A DNA stretch of 41,597 bases from NCBI GenBank assembly GCA_035502185.1, contig DATJUT010000035.1:1-41597 (forward strand), in the 5' to 3' direction. Of this stretch, positions 30,249 to 37,548 are shown in pieces (position 1 is the first letter of the stretch; the number at the start of each line of letters is the position of its first letter). The position numbers were made by a program, and so were the translations under genes. Origin of the DNA: Gemmatimonadales bacterium (GTDB taxonomy: Bacteria > Gemmatimonadota > Gemmatimonadetes > Gemmatimonadales > JACORV01). The notes beneath the pieces were generated by a model. That model did no database searches. It had not been told where the DNA came from and saw only the letters and a program-made list of their open reading frames with translations.

Positions 30249-30770
30249 ATGCTCATCTCCAAGCCGATGAACGCGCTGATGAACACCCAGATCGGGCACG
30301 AGTTCGGCGCGTCGCTCCAATACGTGAACATCGCGGCCCACTTCGACGGCGCGGGTCTCCCGGTCCTCACGCAGCACTTCTTCAAGCAGGCGGAGGAGGA
30401 GCGCGGTCATGCGCTGAAGTTCGTGCGCTACATCCTCGACGCGGACGGCCGCGTGGCGATTCCGGCGGTTCCGGCGCCGCGCGCCCAGTTCGCGTCGGCC
30501 GAAGAGGCAGTGGCCCTGGCGCTGGAGTGGGAGTACACCGTGACGAAGCAGATCAACGGGCTGCTGGATCTCGCGTCGAGCGAGCGCGACTACGTGGCGC
30601 ACGACTTCCTGGAGTGGTTCGCGCGCGAGCAGCTGGAGGAGTGCAGCAGCATGGACACCCTGCTCAAGATGGTGCGCCGCACCGGCGAGTCGGGGCTGAT
30701 GCTGGTCGAGAACGCGCTCGCGTCCGGCCGCGCGATGAGCCAGGGGAGCCAGCCGGGAGGCGGCGCATAG
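30249..30770 (+). CDS. ftnA: Non-haem bacterial ferritin FtnA
   Basis: 173 residues. The ferroxidase ligands correspond one by one to E. coli FtnA with a shift of one: Glu18, Glu51, His54, Glu95, Gln128 and Glu131; Tyr25 is also kept. There is no haem-ligand Met of the bacterioferritin type. The protein forms a 24-subunit shell that oxidises Fe2+ and stores iron in the cytoplasm. The ATG at 30249 has GAGGAG 7 nt upstream and lies 16 nt after the decayed CbiX-like gene. Together with perR-katG on the other side it forms a peroxide/iron island; the MbfA exporter at 4-5 kb would complement it. Confidence 0.93.
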   Translation: MLISKPMNALMNTQIGHEFGASLQYVNIAAHFDGAGLPVLTQHFFKQAEEERGHALKFVRYILDADGRVAIPAVPAPRAQFASAEEAVALALEWEYTVTKQINGLLDLASSERDYVAHDFLEWFAREQLEECSSMDTLLKMVRRTGESGLMLVENALASGRAMSQGSQPGGGA

Positions 30771-30789
30771 GCACCGGTCCGTAGCGTGG

Positions 30790-30815
30790 CCGGGGGCGGC
30801 GTCGGCCGCCTCCGG
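30790..30815 (+). terminator. Hairpin after the ferritin gene
   Basis: An 11-bp stem with one G-U pair (30790-30800 with 30805-30815) and a GTCG tetraloop starts 19 nt after the ferritin stop codon. No T-run follows, so it is a moderate candidate for the transcript end. Confidence 0.5.
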
Positions 30816-30857
30816 GGCGTTGCAGGTGGACAGGCGGGACCAGGCGGCTAGACTCCG

Positions 30858-31745
30858 GTGGTGCGCGGCTTCGGATGCCGCGCGGGAGCGTCTCGCGTGT
30901 CGCGTCGCCGGGCTCTCTTCTGGACCCTCGCCCTCGCCGTCGTCGGCTTTGCGGCGCTGCGGGCCGGCGTGTTCGCGCCAGGGCCGCCGGCCGCGCCGGC
31001 GGCGCGGGCCGGGCGCGATGCCCCGACCCCTTCCGACCCGAACGCACCCACACTCCGCGTCCTGTTCATCGGCAACAGCCTGACTTACGCTCAGAATCTC
31101 CCCGCAATGATCCAGGGGCTGGCGCGCACGGCGGGCGTCAACCTGGTCTACGAGCAGCACGCGCCCGGAGGAGCGCGGCTCATGAACCACGCCGCCGACC
31201 CTGAGGTCCGCGCGCTCCTCGCCCGCGGGGGATGGGACGCGGTCGTGCTGCAGGAACAGTCGGAGTGGCCCGCGTTCTCCGACGAACAGGTACGCAGCGG
31301 GATCGAGCCGTACGCCGACACGCTCGCCGCCGAAGCGCGCGCCGCCGGCCCGTCGGTCCGGCTCCTGCTATACGAAACGCCGGCGCGGAGGGACGGCGAC
31401 TCGGCCAACGTCGCGGTATCGCCCGAGATGGCCACGTACGAGGGGATGCAGCGTCGGATCAACCGGACCTACGAGCGCCTGGCGACGCTGCTGCGGGCTG
31501 CGGTGGTGCCGGCCGGCGCGGCCTGGCGCGTGGCGCGGCGCGAGCACCCCGAGATCAACCTGTACGCCGACCCCGTGCACCCCGGTCGCGACGGCGCCTA
31601 CCTCATCGCGTGCGTCTTCCACGCCGTGCTCCTGACGCGGTCTCCCGTCGGCTCCGGCTACACGGCGGGACTCGAACCCCCGGTGGCCGCCGCGCTGCAG
31701 GCGATCGCGTGGCGTGCCGCGAGCGAGGAGGCGCGTGGACCGTGA
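30858..31745 (+). CDS. Secreted or membrane-anchored SGNH hydrolase
   Basis: 295 residues. An N-terminal hydrophobic segment (about 19-40) acts as a signal or anchor, followed by an Ala/Pro-rich linker. The SGNH-fold hydrolase domain runs from about 66 to 275. Block I is FIGNSLTYAQN with nucleophile Ser74. Block V is DPVHPGRDGAY with Asp238 and His241 completing the triad. Such enzymes cleave esters, often acetyl groups on sugars; substrate unknown. Translation starts at a GTG (30858 or 30861). It ends 3 nt from the convergent STAS gene, so the two transcripts must overlap or share an end. Confidence 0.82.
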   Translation: MVRGFGCRAGASRVSRRRALFWTLALAVVGFAALRAGVFAPGPPAAPAARAGRDAPTPSDPNAPTLRVLFIGNSLTYAQNLPAMIQGLARTAGVNLVYEQHAPGGARLMNHAADPEVRALLARGGWDAVVLQEQSEWPAFSDEQVRSGIEPYADTLAAEARAAGPSVRLLLYETPARRDGDSANVAVSPEMATYEGMQRRINRTYERLATLLRAAVVPAGAAWRVARREHPEINLYADPVHPGRDGAYLIACVFHAVLLTRSPVGSGYTAGLEPPVAAALQAIAWRAASEEARGP

Positions 31746-31748
31746 GCG

Positions 31749-32081
31749 CTAGAACCCCTTGAGCGCGTCGGCCTCCGTGGCGAACACGGCGAGAATCGTC
31801 GAGAACCCGGAGATGTCGAACACCTCCTGGACCGTCTGGTTCAGGCCGAACAGGCGCAGCGCGCCCCCCGCCCCGTTCAGGCGCTTGGCCGTGCCGAGCA
31901 GGACGCGAAGTCCGGCGCTGCTGATGTAGTCGAGCGCCGTGAAGTCGACGACCATTTTCCGCCCGCCACTCGCGAGCATCCCGTCGAGCGCCTGCTGTGC
32001 CTGCGGCGAGGTGTTGCTGTCGAGATTCCCCGCGATGCCGACGACAGTGACGCCGTGCTCGATGCGCGTGGTGATGTTCAT
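31749..32081 (-). CDS. STAS-domain anti-sigma factor antagonist (RsbV/SpoIIAA type)
   Basis: 110 residues, a single STAS domain: VTVVGIAGNLDSNTSPQAQQAL, the VVDFTALDYISSAGLRVLL core and an LFGLNQTVQEVFDISGF helix. The phosphorylation site by alignment is Ser55 in YISSAGLR. In partner switching the unphosphorylated form binds the RsbW-type kinase and frees its target. The gene overlaps the kinase gene by 4 nt (ATGA), which implies coupled translation. The phosphatase encoded at 38549-39391 is the natural candidate to reactivate it. It is not known which sigma factor, or other target, is controlled. Confidence 0.92.
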   Translation of the reverse strand: MNITTRIEHGVTVVGIAGNLDSNTSPQAQQALDGMLASGGRKMVVDFTALDYISSAGLRVLLGTAKRLNGAGGALRLFGLNQTVQEVFDISGFSTILAVFATEADALKGF

Positions 32082-32530
32082 GGACCGTCCTCCGCGTCAG
32101 CCGCCGTTCGCCCACCTGCCAGGAGCTTCGCCAGCACGACGACGTTCCGACCGGCACGCCGCTGATAGCTGACCTCGTCCATCAGCCGCCGGGCCAGGTG
32201 AATGCCGAGCCCGCCGACCTGCCGCTCCTCCACGGAAAGTGCGGTGTCAGGGGCAGCCACGTCCAACGGGTTGAAGGGCGCGCCGTCGTCGGTGAGCGTG
32301 ACCGACAACCGGTCCGTGCGCAGCTCTACGGCGATGGTCATCTCGCCGCCCTCCCGCCCGGCGAATCCGTACGAGATGGTGTTGTTCAGGAGCTCGTCGA
32401 GGACGACGCTCATGCTGCGCCGGATCCCGGCCGGCACCGCGTGCGCGTCCGCGAACTCGGCGAGCGCCGTCTTGACCCTGGCGACCTCACCGGGATCGGC
32501 GCCAATCGTCATTCGGAGGCTTGGCCGCAT
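32078..32530 (-). CDS. RsbW-type anti-sigma regulatory factor / Ser kinase
   Basis: 150 residues from the ATG at 32530, with GGAGG 6 nt upstream. The GHKL ATPase motifs are complete: N box DELLNNTISYGF with Glu46 and Asn50, G1 box DDGAPFNP (81-88), and G2 box GGLGIHLARRL (106-116). There is no His phospho-acceptor domain, as expected for RsbW/SpoIIAB proteins, which phosphorylate the STAS antagonist and bind a sigma factor or another partner. A short basic and acidic tail follows. The frame remains open to 32773, but that part is Arg-rich and lies in the divergent promoter region. It is paired with the STAS gene and is divergent from the ECF sigma gene (about 230 nt). Confidence 0.92.
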   Translation of the reverse strand: MRPSLRMTIGADPGEVARVKTALAEFADAHAVPAGIRRSMSVVLDELLNNTISYGFAGREGGEMTIAVELRTDRLSVTLTDDGAPFNPLDVAAPDTALSVEERQVGGLGIHLARRLMDEVSYQRRAGRNVVVLAKLLAGGRTAADAEDGP

Positions 32531-32755
32531 TCTCGTCCTCCGGCGTGCCGCGGGCCGACCCCGCCGGCGCCGTAATATGGTCACCCCGCTCCCCTTCGGC
32601 GCGGGGGGCCCTCGCGGGGCGGTGGGAGGTCGCCGCCGCCGCGAACCCGGCATTGCAGAGGGGCGTCTCCCGGTGCACGTTCCCACGGCAATTCGGCTGG
32701 CCCGCCGAGGGCGCCGCCGATCGCAGGCACCCCTCCAACCTTTGGCGGTCTGAGT

Positions 32756-32769
32756 TGTAATTGAGAGTG
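32756..32769 (+). promoter_or_regulatory. Possible leaderless promoter of the sigma factor gene
   Basis: TGTAAT (32756-32761) matches five of six -10 consensus bases and lies 5 nt before a GTG codon at 32767. No Shine-Dalgarno sequence is visible before either that GTG or the in-frame TTG at 32761. Transcription starting at or next to the GTG would give a leaderless mRNA. No good -35 box is seen at 16-18 nt. Confidence 0.3.
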
Positions 32770-33312
32770 ACACCTGCTGCGGCGGACGAAGAGGACCGCG
32801 CCCTGGTCGCGCGGTACCTGGAGGGTCACGGAGACGCGGCGAGCGGTCTCGTCGACCGCTACCAGATGCGCCTGTTCAACGTCGCGCTTCGGATGCTGGG
32901 CAACGTGCAGGACGCCGAGGACGTCACGCAGACGGTGTTTCTCAACGCGTTCGTGAACCTCCGGACCTACGACCCGAGGTACAAGTTCTTCAGTTGGATC
33001 TATCGCATGACCGTGAACGAGTCGTTGAACGCGCTCAAGCGCCGGAAGCCGACGGTAACGCTGGACGACGAGCTGGACATCCGGGCGCCGGGAGCCGCGG
33101 CCGATGGTGCGGCAGAGGTGGAGGACCGCGTCGGGAGGGCGTTGATGGGTCTGAAGCCTGACGATCGGGCGGTGGTCGTGCTCAGCCACTTCGTGTCCTT
33201 CTCCTACCAGGAGATCGCCGACGTGCTGGAGATTCCGGTCCGCACCGTCAAGTCGCGCCTCTTCACCGCGCGGGAACGGCTGCGGCTTACGCTTCGCGAA
33301 CGGGTACGGTAG
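32761..33312 (+). CDS. ECF-type RNA polymerase sigma factor
   Basis: 183 residues from TTG 32761, or 181 from GTG 32767. Sigma region 2 (about 24-92) includes the helix DAEDVTQTVFLNAFVNL and the -10-reading segment FFSWIYRMTVNESLNALKRR. Region 4 (about 122-178) holds the helix-turn-helix SYQEIADVLEIPVRTVKSRLFTARERL. Regions 1 and 3 are absent, as in extracytoplasmic-function sigma factors. The stop codon is 2 nt before an anti-sigma-like gene, the usual pairing for ECF factors. Target promoters cannot be predicted from this window. Confidence 0.93.
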   Translation: MRVTPAAADEEDRALVARYLEGHGDAASGLVDRYQMRLFNVALRMLGNVQDAEDVTQTVFLNAFVNLRTYDPRYKFFSWIYRMTVNESLNALKRRKPTVTLDDELDIRAPGAAADGAAEVEDRVGRALMGLKPDDRAVVVLSHFVSFSYQEIADVLEIPVRTVKSRLFTARERLRLTLRERVR

Positions 33313-33314
33313 CC

Positions 33315-34517
33315 ATGTTGAACCGCGACCAGATCGAGTTGATTCATCAGGAGATGGATGGTGCCAACACTGCGGAAGGGAGTGCCGCCTTCCGGTCGTT
33401 GGTGGAGAAGGATCCGGAAGCCAGGGCGCTGGCGGCCGAGCTGCGCCAGGTCGCCGGGCTGTTCGACGAAGTGGGGGCGCGCGAGCCGCCGCCGCAGCTC
33501 AAGCGGGCGATCCTCGATGCGCTGCCACAGCCGGCTCGAGCGTCACCAGGGACCGCGACAGCGTGGATGACCCTGCGCACGATCATGGGAAGGGCCGTTG
33601 GGGGCCTGAGACTCGGAACTGAACGCATGGAGGAGGCGATCATGACCAAGAAGGCGATGCTCATCGGTGGCGCCGCGGTGGCGATCGTGGTCGTCATCGC
33701 CGGGATCGTGACCGGCTTCCCCCCCGGCAGCCACGAAGCCGGTACGATCGGCGGGGTCGAGCCGGCGGCGCGGTATCATGGCCGGAACATGACCGAGGCC
33801 GACGTGACGCTCAAGAACCCCGAGATCCAGGCACTGTTCCAGAACGACCAGGTTCTGCAGCTGGTGCGGAGCGACGCGTTCCGGCAGGCCATGCAGAACC
33901 AGGCGTACCGGGTGCTCCTGGCCAGCGACGCCTACCGGCAGATCGTCGCCGGCCAGGCCTATCAACAGGCGATGGCCAGCCAGGCCTACCAGCAGGTGAT
34001 GGCCAGCCAGGCCTACCAGCAGCTCATGGCCAGCCAGGCGTACCAGCAGCTGATCGCCAGCCAGGCGTTCCGGGACCTGCAGGCCAACTCGGCGTACCAG
34101 CAGGTGATGGCCAGCCAGGCCTATCAGCACGCGATCGCCAGCCAGGCCTATCAGCAGCTGATGGCCAGTCAGGCGTTCCGGAATCTGCAGAACAACTCGG
34201 CCTACCGTGACATGATGGCCAGCCAGGCCTTCCGCGACGTCCTGGCCAGCCAGGCCTACCAGCAGCTGATGGCCAGCCAGGCCTACCAGCAGGTGATGGC
34301 GAGCCAGGCATACCAGCAGCTGATGGCCAGCCAGGCGTTCCGGAATCTGCAGAACAACTCGGCCTACCGTGACATGATGGCCAGCCAGGCCTTCCGCGAC
34401 ATCGTGGCCAGCCAGGCGTTCCGGACGCTGCAGGCGAGCGAAGCGTTCCGCACTCTGGCGCAGAGCCAGGCGATGTCCCAGGCGTTCATGCGCGAGGCGA
34501 ACCGCAGCCAGAACTGA
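33315..34517 (+). CDS. Anti-sigma-like membrane protein with 22 nonapeptide repeats
   Basis: 400 residues. Residues 1-72 look like a cytoplasmic anti-sigma domain: ELIHQEMDG start, a second helix with LVEKDPEARALAAELR, a hydrophobic helix and P-P-x-L-K-R-A-I. There is no H-x3-C-x2-C zinc motif. A membrane helix runs from about 114 to 134. Residues 188-385 are 22 gapless nine-residue units of the form A-[YF]-[QR]-x-hydrophobic-[MLIVQ]-[AQ]-[SN]-[QSDE], for example AYQQLMASQ. Partial units precede (about 170-187) and follow (386-394). The repeats contain no Pro and one Gly, so a long helical rod is likely. It lies 2 nt after the ECF sigma gene and is the obvious candidate to hold it at the membrane. 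I know no described family with this repeat. Confidence 0.88.
   Translation: MLNRDQIELIHQEMDGANTAEGSAAFRSLVEKDPEARALAAELRQVAGLFDEVGAREPPPQLKRAILDALPQPARASPGTATAWMTLRTIMGRAVGGLRLGTERMEEAIMTKKAMLIGGAAVAIVVVIAGIVTGFPPGSHEAGTIGGVEPAARYHGRNMTEADVTLKNPEIQALFQNDQVLQLVRSDAFRQAMQNQAYRVLLASDAYRQIVAGQAYQQAMASQAYQQVMASQAYQQLMASQAYQQLIASQAFRDLQANSAYQQVMASQAYQHAIASQAYQQLMASQAFRNLQNNSAYRDMMASQAFRDVLASQAYQQLMASQAYQQVMASQAYQQLMASQAFRNLQNNSAYRDMMASQAFRDIVASQAFRTLQASEAFRTLAQSQAMSQAFMREANRSQN
33629..33644 (+). promoter_or_regulatory. Perfect internal Shine-Dalgarno sequence and ATG inside the anti-sigma gene
   Basis: GGAGGAGG (33629-33636) lies 5 nt before an in-frame ATG at 33642 (codon 110). It is the best ribosome binding site seen in the window. 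A protein started here would be 291 residues, beginning MTKKAMLIGG and running straight into the membrane helix and repeats, like a normal signal-anchored protein. It suggests either a second product or a past fusion of two genes. Confidence 0.6.
33876..34469 (+). repeat. 27-bp in-frame tandem repeat array (22 units)
   Basis: Codons 188-385 of the anti-sigma-like gene form 22 units of 27 bp without gaps. Common units read like CAGGCCTACCAGCAGCTGATG followed by GCCAGC. A higher-order period of 162 bp (six units) is also present: the stretch from about 34149 to 34239 recurs at about 34311 to 34401, with only a few base differences. Frequent re-duplication is implied. Confidence 0.92.
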
Positions 34518-34527
34518 GCTGACCCAC

Positions 34528-34565
34528 GGGGATCCCGGCTCGCTCTAACGGGAGCCGGGATCTCC
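34528..34565 (+). terminator. Hairpin between the anti-sigma gene and the surface protease gene
   Basis: GATCCCGGCTC (34531-34541) pairs exactly with GAGCCGGGATC (34552-34562), and three more outer pairs are possible (one G-U). It starts about 10 nt after the anti-sigma stop codon and is followed by a loosely T-rich stretch, GTTTCTTT (34570-34577). It may be a terminator or a partial attenuator that sets the ratio of sigma/anti-sigma to the downstream genes. Confidence 0.6.
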
Positions 34566-34590
34566 GAGTAGTTTCTTTCCCCCTCTGACA

Positions 34591-37548
34591 ATGCACAGAC
34601 TCCGATTCGTCCTGGCCCTCCTGGCCTGCGTGCGGCTATGCGCGCCCTCCGATCTCGCCGCGCAGTTCCAGACGCTCGAGACCCGCGACCTGCGGCTGGT
34701 GTGGACCTCGCCGCTCCAGTCCTACCTGGTGCCTCAGGTGGTCGGAGCCTTCGAGAACTCCCTTGAGTTCCACTCCCGCCTCTGGGACTGGTCGCCTCGG
34801 GGCAGGATCGACGTGCTGATGCACGATCTGTGGCACTATGGCAATGCGGGAGCGAGTCCACTGCCGGAGAACCACATCACCGTCGGGCTCGCACCGTACG
34901 AGACGGATTACGAGTCGGCGCCGGCGCAGGAGCGGATCATCTCCTCGCTCAACCACGAGATGACCCACCTCGTGACCACCGACAAGGCCACCGCGTCGGA
35001 CCGGTTGTTCCGATCCATTTTCTTCGGCAAGGTCACGCCCAACCCGGCAGCACCGCCGTCCATGCTCTACGGCTACCTGACCGTGCCGCGGTGGTATTCG
35101 CCGCGGTGGTATCTGGAAGGGATCGCCGTCTATCTCGAGACGTGGATGAACGGGGGCGTGGGACGCGTGAACGGCCCCTACGACGAGATGGTGTTCCGCA
35201 CCCTCGTCCGCGACAGCGGCCGGATCTACGACGTCGTCGGGCTGGAATCGGAAGGGACGACGATCGACTTCCTGGTCGGGGCCAACTCCTATCTCTACGG
35301 CACGCGCTTCGTCAGCTATCTGGCGCTGCGCTACGGCGACGACAGCCTGCTGGCGTGGTTCAACCGCAGCGAGGGCAGCCGGCGCTACTTCTCGTCGCAG
35401 TTCCGGCAGGTGTACGGACGGTCGCTCGAGGACGAGTGGTCGCGATGGATCGCCTGGGAGCGCGACTGGCAGCGCGCCAACCTCGCGGCGATCCGGCGGC
35501 ACCCGGTCACCACGGCCCGCCCGGTCTCGAACCGGGCGCTGGGCGCCGTCTCCCGGGCGTACTACGACTCGGCGAGCCGGAACCTCTACCTGGCCCTTCG
35601 CTATCCGGGCCAGGTCGGCCACATCGCCGCCATCAACCTCGAGACCGGCAAGCTCACCAACCTCCGGGAGGTGATGGGGGCCGCGGGACTCTACGTCACC
35701 TCGCTGGCGTACGATCCGGCGTCACGCACCCTCTTCTACACGACCAACAACGCCAACTGGCGGAACCTCGTCTCGGTGAATCTGGCGTCCGGCCGGTACG
35801 AGGTCCTGATGAAGGACGCGCGGGTCGGGGATCTCGCCTTCGACCCGGCGGACAGCTCGCTGTGGGGCGTCCGGCACGACAACGGGTTCTCGACCCTGGT
35901 CCGCATTCCGCCGCCCTATCACGAGTGGCATCAGGTCCGCACCCTGCCGTACGGGCGGGACCTGTTCGACCTGGACGTTTCGCCGGACGGATCGACCCTC
36001 GTCGGCTCGATGTCGGAGATCAGCGGCAGCCAGCGGCTGGTGAAGACGGACATCCCGGCCCTCGTGGCCGGGGACACGACATTCCAGACCCTGTACGACT
36101 TCGGCGACGCGGCGCCGTTGAACTTCGTGTTCTCGCCGGATGGCAGGTACCTCTACGGCTCTTCGTACTACTCCGGAGTCGCCAACGTCTATCGCTATGA
36201 CCTCGCCAGGCAGGACATCGACGCTCTGAGCAACGCGGAGACGGGCTTCTTCAGGCCGGTCCCCGTCTCCCGGGATTCCATCCTCGTCTTCGAGTACACA
36301 CGCTGGGGATTCGTGCCCTCGCTGATCGCGAACCGCGCCGTGGACAGCGTGAGCGCGATTCGCTTCCTCGGGAAGGAGATCGCCGACACGCGTCCCGACG
36401 TGCAGTCGTGGATGGTGCCGCCCGCGTCGCGGGTGAACCTCGACTCGGTCACGATCTCGCAGGGACCCTACCGGTCGCTGCGCAACCTCAAGCTGGACAG
36501 CGCGTATCCGGTCGTGGAGGCGTATCAGGACGCGGCCGGCACCAACGCCGTGGCGGGCGGCATGCGCATGAACGTGTCCGACCGGATCGGCACGACGGCG
36601 GCCGACATCACCGCGACATACTCGCCGGACCGTCGCCTGTCGTCCGACGAGCGCCTGCACGTGCGCGCGAACTTCCACTACTGGAACTGGCAGGTCTCCG
36701 CCGCCCTCAATCCGGCCGACTTCTACGACCTCTTCGGGCCCACCAGGGTGAGCCGCAAGGGCTACTCCCTGGGGGTGCAGTACCAGGGCAACCTCCTCTA
36801 TGACGAACCGAGGAGACTGTCCTACACGCTGGCGGCGGCGGGCTACGGCGACCTGGCGACCTTGCCGGAGTACCAGGGCATCGCGGCGCCCTTCAAGACG
36901 CTCCTGTCGTTCTCCGGCGACCTCGCGTACACCTCCCTGCGGCGCTCCCTCGGGGCCGTCCAGGACGAGCTGGGGACGACCTGGGGAGCGAGCGTCAGCG
37001 GCAACGAGGTGAACGGGAGGCTGTATCCCCGCGTGAGCCTGGATGCGTCCAGGGGGTTTCTGCTGCCGCTGGACCACTCGTCGCTGTGGTTCCGGGCCTC
37101 GGCGGGAACGGCGCTGGCCGGGGCCCGGACCGATCCGTTCGCCGACTTCTTCTTCGGCGGGTTCGGCAACAACTGGGTGGACTACCGCGACATCCAGCAG
37201 TTCCGGAACGTCGAGAGCTTCCCGGGCACGGACATCAACAGCATCGGCGGCGCCAACTACGGCCGGGCCCAGGTGCAATGGGTGACGCCGCCCCTCCGGT
37301 TCCGCCGCATCGGGATCCCGAGCTTCTACCTGCAATGGGCCGACCTGTCGCTGTTCGCAACGGGGCTCTCGGTCAACGTGGACGACGCGGCGGCCCGAAG
37401 CACGCTGGCGAGCGTCGGCGCGCAGCTCGACGTCCGGCTGAACACCCTCTCCCATCTCGAGTCCACGTTCTCGACCGGGTTCGCCGTGGCCCAGCAGCAG
37501 GGCGGCCCGCGCCGCTCCGCCTGGATGTTCTCGTTCAAGATCATGTGA
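34591..37548 (+). CDS. Surface HExxH metalloprotease fused to a beta-propeller and an outer-membrane barrel
   Basis: 985 residues. A signal peptide (cleavage near DLAAQ, 21-25) is followed by a gluzincin-type protease domain (about 30-290): zinc motif His122-Glu123-x-x-His126 in LNHEMTHLV, then a third ligand Glu176 in WYLEGIAVYLE. Residues about 310-640 hold TolB/WD-like repeats (LAYDPASRTLFYT, LAFDPADSSLWGV, FVFSPDGRYLYGS), so a propeller. The last 340 residues alternate in short amphipathic strands and end in an aromatic strand (WMFSFKIM), as in outer-membrane barrels. The protein should display a protease at the cell surface. Its stop overlaps the PrsW start by 4 nt, tying it to the signalling block. 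Substrate unknown. Confidence 0.88.
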   Translation: MHRLRFVLALLACVRLCAPSDLAAQFQTLETRDLRLVWTSPLQSYLVPQVVGAFENSLEFHSRLWDWSPRGRIDVLMHDLWHYGNAGASPLPENHITVGLAPYETDYESAPAQERIISSLNHEMTHLVTTDKATASDRLFRSIFFGKVTPNPAAPPSMLYGYLTVPRWYSPRWYLEGIAVYLETWMNGGVGRVNGPYDEMVFRTLVRDSGRIYDVVGLESEGTTIDFLVGANSYLYGTRFVSYLALRYGDDSLLAWFNRSEGSRRYFSSQFRQVYGRSLEDEWSRWIAWERDWQRANLAAIRRHPVTTARPVSNRALGAVSRAYYDSASRNLYLALRYPGQVGHIAAINLETGKLTNLREVMGAAGLYVTSLAYDPASRTLFYTTNNANWRNLVSVNLASGRYEVLMKDARVGDLAFDPADSSLWGVRHDNGFSTLVRIPPPYHEWHQVRTLPYGRDLFDLDVSPDGSTLVGSMSEISGSQRLVKTDIPALVAGDTTFQTLYDFGDAAPLNFVFSPDGRYLYGSSYYSGVANVYRYDLARQDIDALSNAETGFFRPVPVSRDSILVFEYTRWGFVPSLIANRAVDSVSAIRFLGKEIADTRPDVQSWMVPPASRVNLDSVTISQGPYRSLRNLKLDSAYPVVEAYQDAAGTNAVAGGMRMNVSDRIGTTAADITATYSPDRRLSSDERLHVRANFHYWNWQVSAALNPADFYDLFGPTRVSRKGYSLGVQYQGNLLYDEPRRLSYTLAAAGYGDLATLPEYQGIAAPFKTLLSFSGDLAYTSLRRSLGAVQDELGTTWGASVSGNEVNGRLYPRVSLDASRGFLLPLDHSSLWFRASAGTALAGARTDPFADFFFGGFGNNWVDYRDIQQFRNVESFPGTDINSIGGANYGRAQVQWVTPPLRFRRIGIPSFYLQWADLSLFATGLSVNVDDAAARSTLASVGAQLDVRLNTLSHLESTFSTGFAVAQQQGGPRRSAWMFSFKIM

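Noticed and set aside
33876-34469. Short regular direct repeats resembling a CRISPR array or minisatellite
   Set aside because: Units are contiguous, 27 bp and exactly in frame with a protein; there are no unique spacers between constant repeats.
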